Source: Armatimonadota bacterium (GTDB lineage Bacteria; Armatimonadota; Fimbriimonadia; Fimbriimonadales; GBS-DC). Taken from it: DNA of 35,568 nucleotides. Each line of letters opens with the position of its first letter. The first letter of the stretch is position 1. Below, piece after piece: positions 1 to 7,871 of the stretch. Position numbers and translations under genes: made by a program. A model generated the notes under the pieces. The model did no database searches and had not been told where the DNA came from. It worked only from the letters and a program-made list of their open reading frames with translations. The DNA is taken from NCBI GenBank assembly GCA_030550775.1, contig JAUQOS010000015.1, positions 1 through 35,568 of the forward strand, in the 5' to 3' direction.

Positions 1-84
1 CGCACTCACCGCTGCACAGAGCATGCATGCGCGTAATCCCAACTCGCCTTTCAAGGCGTGCATATGCCTATTGAGTTGCATCAT
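1..84 (-). CDS. 5' end of a leftward gene for a probable secreted or membrane protein (partial)
   Basis: Only the first 28 codons lie in the window; the gene continues beyond base 1. Two adjacent ATG codons (at 84 and 81) follow a perfect AGGAGG ribosome-binding site at 95-90, spaced 5 and 8 nt, so either could be used. The visible peptide begins MMQLNRHMHALKGELG and continues into a short hydrophobic, small-residue stretch (ACMLCAAVSA) after several basic residues. This looks like the n- and h-regions of a signal peptide. Function cannot be told. The gene is divergent from the truncated DUF1559 gene next to it, and its ribosome-binding site sits only a few bases from that gene's broken 5' end. 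Confidence 0.6.
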   Translation of the reverse strand, partial: MMQLNRHMHALKGELGLRACMLCAAVSA

Positions 85-100
85 CAGCACCTCCTAAGTT

Positions 101-745
101 TTGGAATATCCACCCTATCATGACTCACTCCTGACGCCCGATACATTACAGGAACATTACAAAACCCACGATATTGCAAAAACCCACCATAATGTTGCGT
201 GCTTGGACTCCAACAACCGCGTGTTCACCGTGTTTGACGCGGTGCAACCTTACATGAAAAATGCTGACATCTTGGTGTGTCCGTCGAATCGTCCGGGAAT
301 TGACTTTGTGGCGATTCTGCGGAGTTTAGGCTTGCGGGGCAGCGGCAACTTCCGCTATGCTTCGTACGCGCTCAACTTCGCATTGTTCCAAGACCCAGCG
401 CTGCCGCCGGGCTTGTTTGCGGACGACCCAGTGGTGCCTTTAGCCGCCATTCAGGATCCTGTGAACACCACGATGTTCTACGACTCAGTGTACAAGCGTC
501 CTACTGACCCGCTGATTGACCCGCGCTGCCCGCGCCCCGTAGGGCTGTTCGGCTGGGATAACTTCCCTGGCGACCCGCGCCACAAGGACGGCATAAATAT
601 CAACTTCGTGGACGGGCACGCCAAGTGGTACAGGCGCGACGGCAAGATTCCGGGCAAGTCCATCGATTCCAACGGGCGCGAAGTAGACACCTATACCTTG
701 CCGTGCGACCTGTCGGGCATTCCCGGGGGCAAGCCAAACACTTAA
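101..745 (+). pseudogene. DUF1559 / H-x9-DG prepilin-like protein lacking its N-terminus
   Basis: The frame opens at a TTG at 101 after an in-frame stop at 95-97 and ends with TAA at 743-745 (about 214 codons). The C-terminal two thirds matches the DUF1559 pattern. A QPYMKNADILVCPS segment corresponds to [14 protein letters not shown] in the intact relative at 11691-12530, and near the end is an H-x9-DG motif ending NFVDGHAKW. What is missing is the hallmark N-terminus: the prepilin cleavage site with FTLIELLVV and the following helix, roughly 55-60 residues. No such coding is found upstream in any frame; instead the 5' region of a divergent gene begins there. No ribosome-binding site serves the TTG. 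I infer a gene decapitated by deletion or rearrangement. A short cytoplasmic product is possible but unlikely. Confidence 0.6.
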
Positions 746-755
746 GGTGGAATTA

Positions 756-777
756 GGGGCAGGCTGCATCCTGCCCC
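756..777. terminator. Bidirectional hairpin between convergent genes
   Basis: GGGGCAGG (756-763), loop CTGCAT, CCTGCCCC (770-777) form a perfect 8-bp GC-rich stem. It lies in the 60-bp gap between the stop of the truncated DUF1559 gene and the stop of cheX. No strong U-tract follows on either strand, so efficiency as an intrinsic terminator is uncertain. Confidence 0.55.
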
Positions 778-805
778 CATCCCGATTCCTGCAGCACCCC
801 AAGCA

Positions 806-1273
806 TTACTTCGCGCGCTCCATTAGCCCTACGTTGATTTCCACATCGCCCAGCTCGGTTTGTAGCGGCACCACCAGCGTCGGAATCTCTAGCGTGCTGA
901 TGCGTACATTGGTGCCTCGGATGAGGCTTGGGGGTGAAAGGTTGCAGTTGATGCCTTTGGATGCCAGTTCCGTGAGCGCCGCGCCCGAAATCATGTTGCC
1001 CAACTCGGCAATCGCGCTGGCTGCCAGTTCGTCGAAGGTGCGAATCGTGGTGCCCAGCATTTTGGACGCGATTTTGTCGGCGGTGAACACCGACATGCCG
1101 ATGATGATTTGCCCCTCCAACTGCCCAGTGACGCCCAAAACGATGTTGCACTGCTGCGAGGTGAAGATGCCCTTGCGCGCGCTCAACTGCCCGCGCTGAG
1201 GCGTGACGCCCAACATCATCTGAAACACATTCACCGCAGCCCCAACGAACGGATTGATATACTCCGCTTTCAC
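806..1273 (-). CDS. cheX: CheX-type chemotaxis phosphatase
   Basis: This is a cytoplasmic protein of 155 residues that would remove phosphate from CheY-P. The diagnostic CheC/CheX/FliY phosphatase motif is visible once: S86-x3-E90-x2-N93-x3-G97 (SAIAELGNMISG). Glu and Asn are the catalytic pair of the family. A single motif and the length fit CheX rather than CheC, which has two. The start is a GTG at 1273, preceded by AAGGAGG 9 nt upstream. It is the last gene of the leftward cluster, 14 bp after cheY, so enzyme and substrate are made together. The operon also encodes a CheC, so two CheY-P phosphatases of one superfamily appear to coexist. CheX has also been found outside flagellar chemotaxis; no flagellar gene is in view. 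Confidence 0.85.
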   Translation of the reverse strand: MKAEYINPFVGAAVNVFQMMLGVTPQRGQLSARKGIFTSQQCNIVLGVTGQLEGQIIIGMSVFTADKIASKMLGTTIRTFDELAASAIAELGNMISGAALTELASKGINCNLSPPSLIRGTNVRISTLEIPTLVVPLQTELGDVEINVGLMERAK

Positions 1274-1287
1274 CGTCGCTCGCCTCC

Positions 1288-1647
1288 TTATGCGACTTTT
1301 TGAACTGCTTCAATAATCCGCTCAGGCTGGAACGGCTTGACGATGAAGTCTTTTGCGCCTGCCTGAATCGCTTCCACCACCATCTGCTTTTGTCCCATCG
1401 CGGTGCACATCACCACTTTGGCGTTTGGGTCGCGGGCGCGAATCTCTTTCAGTGCCTGCAACCCATCCATTTCGGGCATGGTGATGTCCATAAACACCAA
1501 GTCGGGTTTGTGTTGCTCGTACAGTTCCACCGCCTCACGTCCGTTCGAGGCTTCTGCCACCACTTCGTACCCGTGCTGCGTAAGGATATTCTTGAGCGTC
1601 ACGCGCATGAAAAGCGCGTCGTCGGTAATCATGATGCGTTTCGCCAT
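1288..1647 (-). CDS. cheY: CheY-like single-domain response regulator
   Basis: A 119-residue receiver domain with nothing attached, as in CheY. The acidic pocket is D9/D10, the phospho-acceptor is D54 (FMDITMP), the switch threonine is T82 (CTAMG), and the conserved lysine is K104 (VKPF). The phosphorylated form would bind an output such as a motor switch or another target. The ATG start has AGGAGG 8 nt upstream. Its first 19 bp overlap the 3' end of cheR, suggesting coupled translation. Sequence and neighbours place it as the CheY of this cluster, but its kinase (CheA) is not encoded in the window. Confidence 0.93.
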   Translation of the reverse strand: MAKRIMITDDALFMRVTLKNILTQHGYEVVAEASNGREAVELYEQHKPDLVFMDITMPEMDGLQALKEIRARDPNAKVVMCTAMGQKQMVVEAIQAGAKDFIVKPFQPERIIEAVQKVA

Positions 1648-2492
1648 TGTTGCACCTCCTGTAGCGGTTTGCGGTAGAAGAACGCGCTGGGGTTTTCGAA
1701 TCCGATTTGCGCGTAGTTGAAGATGCGCTCCGTGTTGCCCAAAAATAGGTAGCCACCGGGCTTGAGCGCGTCGTAGAAAGCGCGAAAGACGCGGTCTTTC
1801 GCCTCGTCGGAGAAGTAAATCACCACATTCCTGCAGGCGATGAGGTCGAACCCGCTGGGGTAGGGGTCGGAGAGCAGGTTGTGGTGTTCAAAGCGCAGGT
1901 AGCGTCTGAGCACAGCGTCAGCCTCGTAGACAGTGCGTCCGTTTTCGGTAATGGCGCGGAAATACTTAGACTTGAACTCAGCGGGCACATAGCGCATATC
2001 GCTTTCAGCAAACACGCCTCGTCGCGCCCGCGAGAGCACATCTGCGTCGATGTCAGTGCCTAAGATTTGGTGCGAACGATGGGGCGCCAACTCATGCAGC
2101 AAAATCGCGATGCTGTAAGCCTCGGCACCGTAGGAACTGCCCGCGCTCCAGCATTTGAGCGCCAAATTGCGCCGCAGCAACTCGGGAAGCACCTGTGTGC
2201 GCAAAATCTCGAACTGCTCGGGGTTGCGAAACAGCTCCGAGACATTGATTGCCAATCGGTCGATGAACTGGCGCAGGCGCGTTTCGTCGGCGGCTAAGTA
2301 GTGGAAGTAATCAGTGAATTGGCGGAAGCCCCCACGCTCCATCATCGTATAGATGCGCCGATAGGTTTGCTCGAACTTGTACTGGTCTAAGTCCAGCCCG
2401 GTGCGCCGCTTGAGCAGTTGTTTGAACTGCTCGAAGTCGCGGAGCAGCTCGGGCGTTTTAGGCACATTTAGGCTGCTCTGGAACTGCTGCAT
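1629..2492 (-). CDS. cheR: CheR methyltransferase for chemoreceptor glutamates
   Basis: 287 residues. It is expected to methylate receptor glutamates using S-adenosylmethionine, opposing CheB. An N-terminal helical domain (to about residue 75) contains the segment FEQFKQLLKRRTGLDL, followed by NVSELFRNPEQF. The SAM-binding region is WSAGSSYGAEAYSIA, a variant of the usual GEEPYS. Further conserved pieces are LGTDID, FDLIACRNVVIYF and GGYLFLGNTE. I chose the ATG at 2492, which has AAGGAG close upstream and begins MQQFQSSLN. A longer frame extends to 2600 but lies inside cheB. The start overlaps the cheB stop by 25 bp and the end overlaps cheY by 19 bp, so the three genes are translationally linked. 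Confidence 0.93.
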   Translation of the reverse strand: MQQFQSSLNVPKTPELLRDFEQFKQLLKRRTGLDLDQYKFEQTYRRIYTMMERGGFRQFTDYFHYLAADETRLRQFIDRLAINVSELFRNPEQFEILRTQVLPELLRRNLALKCWSAGSSYGAEAYSIAILLHELAPHRSHQILGTDIDADVLSRARRGVFAESDMRYVPAEFKSKYFRAITENGRTVYEADAVLRRYLRFEHHNLLSDPYPSGFDLIACRNVVIYFSDEAKDRVFRAFYDALKPGGYLFLGNTERIFNYAQIGFENPSAFFYRKPLQEVQQWRNAS

Positions 2493-3535
2493 AGCTCCTT
2501 CACCCCCTCTGTGATTGCCTGCGCGACTTGATCTAACGGCACCACCCGCTTGACGCATCCAGTTTGGATGGCGGCGCGTGGCATACCGAACACGACACAA
2601 GTGCTCTCATCCTCGGCGATGGTATACGCGCCTTTGGCATAGAGCGCGCGCACCCCTGCTGCTCCGTCGGACCCCATGCCCGTGAGGATTGCCACAACCA
2701 CTTTGCCTGGGTAGTTCTGCGCGATGGAAAGCAACGCCACATCCACCGCAGGGCGCACGCCGTGCACGGGTGGGTCTTGCGTAAGCACCAGCCTGCCCCC
2801 GCGCTCGACCTTGAGGTGCTTGCCTCCTTGCGCCAAGAATGCCACACCGGGCTCCAGAACCTCGTCGCCCTGCGCCTCACGCACGATAAAGGGGCTGTTG
2901 CGATCCAACCGCTCCGCCAGAGAGCGTGTGAACCCTTCTGGCATATGCTGAATCAACAAGATTTTCGCTTCAAGGTCAGCAGGTAAGCTGCTCATCACCA
3001 CGCTCAGGGCGCGTGGACCGCCTGTGGAGGCGCCAATCACCACCAGCGGTGCGTCGCCTCCGCGGCGCGCAATCACCGCGCGGGCAGGTGAAACAACAGC
3101 AGTGGCTTGCGTTGGTACTGACGTGGCTGCCACTCGCGCCTGCGCGGCTGCCTTGACCTTCTCAATAATCTGCGACGAAATCTTGTAGATGTCCAGCGAG
3201 ATGGAGCCAGAGGGCTTGGTTATAAAGTCCACCGCACCGAGTTCCAAGCACTTGAGCGTGATTTCTGCGCCTTCAGTGGTGAGGCTGCTGAGCATCAGCA
3301 CGGGCGTAGGCTGCTCCTGCATCAGTTTTTGGAGCATCGTGACGCCGTCCATCACGGGCATTTCCACATCCAGCGTAATCACATCGGGCTTGAGTGCGCG
3401 TGCTTTTTCCAGCCCCTCTTGCCCGTTGCGGGCGGTGCCCACCACCTCAATCGCGGCGTCCTGGCTGAGCAGGTCGCTAATCATCCGCCGCATAAACATC
3501 GAGTCGTCAACCACTAGCACCCGAATCTTGCGCAT
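2468..3535 (-). CDS. cheB: CheB protein-glutamate methylesterase/deamidase
   Basis: 355 residues in two domains. The N-terminal receiver (1-120) has D10/D11, phospho-acceptor D56 (TLDVEMP) and K107 (ITKPSG). A flexible Ala/Val/Thr-rich linker (about 128-160) follows, then the CheB_methylest domain with catalytic triad S170 (GASTGGP), H197 (QHMPEGF) and D290 (GMGSDGA). It removes methyl groups from receptors and may deamidate glutamines; phosphorylation by CheA normally activates it. ATG at 3535 follows AAGGAGG at good spacing. The gene lies 12 bp after cheD and overlaps cheR. The full-length architecture and intact triad indicate an active enzyme. Confidence 0.95.
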   Translation of the reverse strand: MRKIRVLVVDDSMFMRRMISDLLSQDAAIEVVGTARNGQEGLEKARALKPDVITLDVEMPVMDGVTMLQKLMQEQPTPVLMLSSLTTEGAEITLKCLELGAVDFITKPSGSISLDIYKISSQIIEKVKAAAQARVAATSVPTQATAVVSPARAVIARRGGDAPLVVIGASTGGPRALSVVMSSLPADLEAKILLIQHMPEGFTRSLAERLDRNSPFIVREAQGDEVLEPGVAFLAQGGKHLKVERGGRLVLTQDPPVHGVRPAVDVALLSIAQNYPGKVVVAILTGMGSDGAAGVRALYAKGAYTIAEDESTCVVFGMPRAAIQTGCVKRVVPLDQVAQAITEGVKELCSSSRAA

Positions 3536-3547
3536 GATTGCCCCTCC

Positions 3548-4072
3548 TTAGGCGGCTTTGCGCAGCATGCCCAACGCCGCCGCCAAGTTGTGCTCCACAG
3601 GTGGAGTGCCCACTACGCGCACGCGGATTAGCCCCGTCGCCACATCAAACTCAAACGATCGCCCCAAGCTGCCGCGTGTTTGCTCGAACACGACGCTAAT
3701 CCGCAACTCGCGCAGGAGCCGATGAAGTGTTTCCACATTTCGCTCGCCGATTCGCAACGCTTGGCTGCGGTTTTTGAACAGTTCACCCCCGCCCACCAAA
3801 ATCGCTTTGAGGCGTGATGCGTGTGCAGGAGGCGTATCTAACAGACGCAGCAGTGCAGGCACCGCCGTCGTAGCATACTTGCCCGGCATGGCGTTAGCAT
3901 CGACTGCACTCGCCTCGGGCAGCATCACATGTGCCAACGCCGCCATTTGCTTTGTTGGATCAAAAAGCACTGTGCCCACGCAGGAGCCTAAACCAATGCA
4001 CCCAATCACACCGCTGCCACGCGCCACCACAATCTCACCCATGCCAGCTAACTGGATTGCCGAAGCTGCCAT
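3548..4072 (-). CDS. cheD: CheD chemoreceptor glutamine deamidase
   Basis: 174 residues. CheD deamidates receptor glutamines, and in CheC-containing systems it binds CheC and stimulates its phosphatase activity. The catalytic Cys is C31 in GLGSCVG, the His is H48 in LAHVMLP, and the typical C-terminal block GRSFEFDVATG is present. ATG at 4072 follows AAAGGAG. It is placed 11 bp after cheC, which agrees with a CheC-CheD partnership as described in Bacillus and Thermotoga. The N-terminus is a little longer than in minimal CheD proteins. Confidence 0.93.
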   Translation of the reverse strand: MAASAIQLAGMGEIVVARGSGVIGCIGLGSCVGTVLFDPTKQMAALAHVMLPEASAVDANAMPGKYATTAVPALLRLLDTPPAHASRLKAILVGGGELFKNRSQALRIGERNVETLHRLLRELRISVVFEQTRGSLGRSFEFDVATGLIRVRVVGTPPVEHNLAAALGMLRKAA

Positions 4073-4083
4073 TGCGTGCTCCT

Positions 4084-4692
4084 TTAGATGCCCAACACTT
4101 GAAAGAGCTTTTCCAAGTTGCCCACCTCAGGCAGGTACAAGAAATAACCTGTGAACTGATGGTGAGGTGTTTTGAAGGCGGTCTCAATCGCCAGCACCTC
4201 GCGCTGACCGTACATCGCTTCCACCACAACCGAACTGAGCACTGCCATTGCCATATCGGCAGCAAAGGCAGGTGGCTCCATGTTCAGCGTAAAGCCCGTC
4301 ATCTGGCTAATGGCGCGCAGGTAGTTGCCCAGCATGATGTTGCTGACCTCATTGATGACCGACTGGTAGAGTTCGTTGAGGTCTGCTAAGCCGTTGGGCT
4401 GCATTTGCACAAGCAGTTGCCATAACACGCACGCGCTGTCCCACGGAAACAGGAACGTGCCCTCGCCGGGCCAATCGCCCGTGATGCGTGAGATAGTGCC
4501 CACCACTGGCGATTCAGGGGCGAGTTGCCACACTTGGGGCAGCTGCGTGCCTTCCACAGGCAGCACTTGGGGCGCCTCCAAAGTGAACAGCACGCCTGTA
4601 AGGTCAGACAGTGCCGTCACAGCACCCCCCAAGCCGATATTGCCCAACTCGCGCAGGGCATCTGCGCGAAGTTCCGAGAGTGGGTTCATCAT
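4084..4692 (-). CDS. cheC: CheC-type CheY-P phosphatase
   Basis: About 202 residues with two copies of the CheC/FliY active-site motif: DALRELGNIGLGGA near the N-terminus and SVINEVSNIMLGNY in the middle, each with the Glu-x2-Asn pair. Two motifs at this length fit CheC. It would dephosphorylate CheY-P and partner with the adjacent CheD. The start is uncertain. I take the ATG at 4692 (next codon ATG at 4689) because about ten residues then precede the first motif, as in known CheC proteins, and GGCGG lies 6 nt upstream. An ATG at 4719 and an open frame to 4818 are less likely because the longer version would run past the start of the divergent glycosyltransferase. It is the first gene of the leftward operon; no clear promoter was found. 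Confidence 0.88.
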   Translation of the reverse strand: MMNPLSELRADALRELGNIGLGGAVTALSDLTGVLFTLEAPQVLPVEGTQLPQVWQLAPESPVVGTISRITGDWPGEGTFLFPWDSACVLWQLLVQMQPNGLADLNELYQSVINEVSNIMLGNYLRAISQMTGFTLNMEPPAFAADMAMAVLSSVVVEAMYGQREVLAIETAFKTPHHQFTGYFLYLPEVGNLEKLFQVLGI

Positions 4693-4764
4693 CGCCATCC
4701 GCCAAGAGATTGTTGCCATACTGGCAGGGCACGGTTTATCGCAGAGATACGAGGTTTGGGCAGG

Positions 4765-4770
4765 TACAAT
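4765..4770 (+). promoter_or_regulatory. -10 box TACAAT just upstream of the GT9 start
   Basis: TACAAT ends 6 nt before the ATG at 4777, with no ribosome-binding site between. Transcription would start at or within a few bases of the start codon (leaderless). No good -35 hexamer is seen 16-18 nt upstream. Confidence 0.5.
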
Positions 4771-4776
4771 CGGAAT

Positions 4777-5874
4777 ATGCAATGGTTCAACAATCAGCCG
4801 TTGCGCCCGCGCCCGCATATCGCCGTGCTGTTTTACGATGCGATTGGCGACTTTGTCATCGTTACCCCTCTCCTGCGCGGGCTAAAGGAGAAATATCCCG
4901 ACTGCACCCTGGATTACTTCAGCGGCGAGCGCACGCGCGAGCTGGAAGAGGCGTTGCCCTACATTGATGCCCGCTTCTCAGTGTTTGGCAACCCGAACGC
5001 CTTGCAAGAGTTGCCCAGATTCATCGCCGAGCGGCGCGCACAAGCAGGCGAGTATGACTTAGTCATCAACTGCGACTTCCACCCCACGATGGCGTTCGTA
5101 GCGCACATGTTGCAACCGCGCTATGTGGTGGGCAGGTGCTTTGGACCCGACTTGCGCGAGGAGGTGCCCAAACCACCCGACAAGCTACACCGCTTGCACG
5201 ACGAGTTCTGGTCCGCTCCCGACATTTTGCAGCGCTACGGCGACATCCTCAACAGCACTTACATAGGCGAGATTTGGTGTCGCTTGGCGTTCGTGGTGAC
5301 CGACTTCTACCGCACCGAAGTGCCCACGCGCGATCCTGAGCGCGAGATTCCAGAGGTACTCATAGCCACAGGCGGGCGACGCAGCGCGAAACTGTGGATT
5401 CGCGACTACTGGAAAGCGGTAATTGACTGGTGTTTTGCCAACGGCTATCGCGTGGGGCTGATTGGCGACAAGCCCCAACGCCAAAGTGAGGTGTATCACA
5501 CAGGCGCTACCGAGTCGTGGCTGTTGGCGCACACGGAATTGATTGACTTGCGCGGGCAGTTCAGTTTGCCGCAGGTGGCAGGCGCGTTGGCACGCGCCAA
5601 AGCATGCGTGTCGGTAGATAATGGCATCATGCATATCGCCTACAGCGTAGGCACGCCAACCATCGCGATTTTTGGGGCAAGCCCGTGGATGGTGTGGGCA
5701 CCTCCCGTGCCCCATCTGCACTTGGTGTTGCCTACAGAACCCTGCAGCAAATGCTACGAGAACCGCTTCCGTAACGCTGACTGCCTGCTGGAGCGTCACC
5801 AGTGTATGCTAAGCATTCACCCAGAGCGCGTGATTAACAAACTGGCTGAGGTACTTGCCAATGGTGCGGCGTAA
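4777..5874 (+). CDS. Glycosyltransferase family 9 (heptosyltransferase-like)
   Basis: 365 residues. Family 9 enzymes are GT-B fold transferases that move a sugar, classically ADP-heptose, onto a surface glycan. The N-terminal Rossmann half contains LFYDAIGDFVIVTPLLRGL, the family's G-D-x-x-x-x-T-P/L-R signature. The C-terminal half has IATGGRRSAKLW and SVDNGIMHIAYSVGTP with IAIFGAS, the donor-binding segment. A run of four Cys at the C-terminus (PCSKCYE, then C and C before the end) is common in non-LPS members and may bind metal. The start is the ATG at 4777, right after TACAAT; a frame open from 4525 is antisense to cheC. It overlaps the deacetylase gene by 14 bp, so both probably modify the same surface polysaccharide. 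The substrate is unknown. Confidence 0.85.
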   Translation: MQWFNNQPLRPRPHIAVLFYDAIGDFVIVTPLLRGLKEKYPDCTLDYFSGERTRELEEALPYIDARFSVFGNPNALQELPRFIAERRAQAGEYDLVINCDFHPTMAFVAHMLQPRYVVGRCFGPDLREEVPKPPDKLHRLHDEFWSAPDILQRYGDILNSTYIGEIWCRLAFVVTDFYRTEVPTRDPEREIPEVLIATGGRRSAKLWIRDYWKAVIDWCFANGYRVGLIGDKPQRQSEVYHTGATESWLLAHTELIDLRGQFSLPQVAGALARAKACVSVDNGIMHIAYSVGTPTIAIFGASPWMVWAPPVPHLHLVLPTEPCSKCYENRFRNADCLLERHQCMLSIHPERVINKLAEVLANGAA

Positions 5875-6643
5875 ATGGTGGCTGTGGCTGGACGGGCTGC
5901 TGCTGTTGCTGACCGTCTACTACTACCTGCCCGACCTTACTGGCGAGTCGCGCGAACGGTTGCTCAGCCCTGATTACTGGCGCGCTCGCTGGCGTAGCGA
6001 GCACCTTATAACCCCCGCGGGCGTGCTGTGGCGTGGCGACCCCCATCAGCCTGTTGTGGCACTCACCTTCGACGATGGACCCGACCCCAACACCACCCCC
6101 CGCATTTTGGAAATCTTGCGCCAAGAGGGTGTTCGGGCGACTTTTTTCGTGGTGGGCACCAAACTCAAGCGTTATCCTGAGTTAGCCAGGCAAATCGCTC
6201 AAGAAGGGCACGCGATCGGCTGCCATGGCTACGACCACCAACGCCTGACACAGCTCACCGAGGCGCAGGTGTGGCGACAGATACGCGACTGCAAGGTGTT
6301 GGCAAAGCGGGCAGGAGTCGAGCTGGTGGCATTACGCCCGCCCTATTTGGCATTAAATGAGGCGGTATCTCGTGCAGCTCAGCGCCACCGAATGCCTGTG
6401 GTAATGGCAACTGTTTTGGGCGAACCAGAAAGCTTGGCGCACTCCAGACAATGGGCGTGGCGGTATGCCCGCCGTGCGCGCAACGGTAGCATTCTGCTGC
6501 TGCATGACACCTATCCGCACACGGTGGAGGCTCTGCCCGAGTTGATTCGCGCCTTGCGCTGGCGGGGCTATGAGTTCGTCACGATTCCTGAGATGATTCA
6601 ACGGTTACAGCAGGCGGGGCTTGCGCCTGGAGAAGCGAAATGA
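5861..6643 (+). CDS. Polysaccharide deacetylase (NodB homology domain), membrane-anchored
   Basis: 260 residues from the ATG at 5861, which overlaps the GT9 stop; GAGG lies 9 nt upstream. A basic n-region and a hydrophobic segment (about residues 6-24) form an uncleaved anchor or signal. The NodB domain follows with motif 1 TFDDGPDP (D71, D72), the metal-binding H122-x3-H126 (CHGYDH), RPPY (R159) and the late LLLHD. These are the metal site and catalytic residues of CE4 enzymes that remove N-acetyl groups from peptidoglycan, chitin-like or exopolysaccharide chains. The substrate is not deducible. The 3' end overlaps the convergent ABC ATPase gene by 65 bp. Confidence 0.88.
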   Translation: MVRRKWWLWLDGLLLLLTVYYYLPDLTGESRERLLSPDYWRARWRSEHLITPAGVLWRGDPHQPVVALTFDDGPDPNTTPRILEILRQEGVRATFFVVGTKLKRYPELARQIAQEGHAIGCHGYDHQRLTQLTEAQVWRQIRDCKVLAKRAGVELVALRPPYLALNEAVSRAAQRHRMPVVMATVLGEPESLAHSRQWAWRYARRARNGSILLLHDTYPHTVEALPELIRALRWRGYEFVTIPEMIQRLQQAGLAPGEAK

Positions 6644-7868
6644 GCGCGCTTAGGCTGTTAGCAGTACGCATGCCGTTGTCAAGCAAAGCGCTCCACAGTT
6701 GGGTGGCAGCCCCTTGTGTGAAGTCGCGTTTTTCGATGGGTATTGTGGCGAGGGCATAGACGGGCTTGCCTTGTGTTTGTGCCCACGCTGCCAGCTCTAA
6801 GTTGCGCAAGTTGCCCCATCCAAACGGCGTTTCGGCAATCACGAGGGCGTCGGCGGTTTGGGCGAGCTGTTGGGCACGCTGATAGGCGTCGTCGCCAATC
6901 GGTGAGAAAGGTTGCTCGGTGATGTGGGTCAGGCGCAGGGCGCGCGCTACTTCCTCGTCGGTATCCAGCAGGTTGAGCACGCCCGTGCTGATGCGCCAGC
7001 CTGCGGTCATCAGGGCGTAGTACACGACCGCACCCGCCCCACCTCCAGCAATCACGAAGGCATGCGGCGCGTCGGGGGCGGTAGTTGGCGTGCTGTTGGG
7101 GCTAAGCGCAAACACCAGCGGTTTGCCTGTAAGCGGATTGGTTTGGCAAAGCACAGGAGTCTGGTACACCTGCTCCAGCAGGGTTGGCTCCAGCACGGTC
7201 TCGGGCGCGCCTTGCGCCACTAGCCGTCCTCGATGCATCAGCGCAATCCAGTCGGCGTATTGGCTGGCTAAGTTCAGGTCGTGCAGCACCACCAGCACGC
7301 CCACGCCTTGCTGGCGCGCATGGTGCTGGAGCATGTGCATCAGCTGGGTTTGGTGGTGCAGGTCTAAGTGGGCGGTGGGTTCGTCTAACAGCAGGTAGCG
7401 TGCGTGCTGGGCAAGGGCGCGGGCGAGGTTCACGCGTTGGCGCTCGCCGCCGCTTAGCTGGCTGATTGTGCGCTGTGCCAAGTGGCTGATGCCTGCTTGC
7501 GCCATCGCGTGGTGCACCGCTTGCCAGTCGGCGCGGCTTGCGCTCCCGAAGCCCTTTTGGTGGGGGTAGCGCCCCATCATCACCAGCTCAGCGACGGTAA
7601 AGCCCATCTCGGCAGGGGTCTCTTGGGAGGCATATGCCACCAAACGGGCGAACTCCGTGGGGCTATATGCCTCGTAAGGGTGTTGCTCCAGCCAGCGCGC
7701 GCCCGCAAAGGGCTGTAGCGTGCGGGCTAAGGTACGCAAGAAAGTGGTCTTGCCCGAACCGTTGGGTCCCAGAAGCGCCACTACTTGCCCCGGGGGCACT
7801 TCCAGCGTGACATCGTGCACCATCGGGGTGTGGTTGTAGCCTGCTACAATCGCTTCCGCACGCAACAT
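6579..7868 (-). CDS. ABC transporter ATPase (BtuD/FepC/HmuV type) with extra C-terminal domain
   Basis: 429 residues. Residues 1-255 are a complete ATPase: Walker A GPNGSGKT (34-41), Q82, signature LSGGE (138-142), Walker B LLLDEP (D162/E163), H-loop H196. The VMMGRYPH segment after the Q-loop is typical of importers for cobalamin, heme or ferric siderophores. A Pro/Thr linker leads to a second region (about 268-413) beginning FVIAGGGAGAVVYYAL. It has an alternating beta/alpha look and contains TDEEVARAL and TPFGWGNLRNLELA. I recall similar extensions on other cobalamin-type ATPases but cannot name a function. No permease or binding-protein gene is present, so partners must lie elsewhere. The gene starts 3 bp after the SAM hydrolase stop and is probably cotranscribed with it. 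Confidence 0.88.
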   Translation of the reverse strand: MLRAEAIVAGYNHTPMVHDVTLEVPPGQVVALLGPNGSGKTTFLRTLARTLQPFAGARWLEQHPYEAYSPTEFARLVAYASQETPAEMGFTVAELVMMGRYPHQKGFGSASRADWQAVHHAMAQAGISHLAQRTISQLSGGERQRVNLARALAQHARYLLLDEPTAHLDLHHQTQLMHMLQHHARQQGVGVLVVLHDLNLASQYADWIALMHRGRLVAQGAPETVLEPTLLEQVYQTPVLCQTNPLTGKPLVFALSPNSTPTTAPDAPHAFVIAGGGAGAVVYYALMTAGWRISTGVLNLLDTDEEVARALRLTHITEQPFSPIGDDAYQRAQQLAQTADALVIAETPFGWGNLRNLELAAWAQTQGKPVYALATIPIEKRDFTQGAATQLWSALLDNGMRTANSLSALISLLQAQAPPAVTVESSQES

Positions 7869-7871
7869 CGC

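Noticed and set aside
753-1313. Long reading frames antisense or out of frame to cheX, cheY, cheB and others
   Set aside because: They overlap genes with clear motifs in another frame and show no family features of their own. The same applies to frames within gcvT, hppA, the AddB-like gene and trpE.
6579-7075. C-terminal part of the ABC ATPase as a CbiZ amidohydrolase
   Set aside because: CbiZ fusions to such ATPases exist, but the glycine-rich start and the overall pattern do not match what I know of CbiZ, so no name is given.
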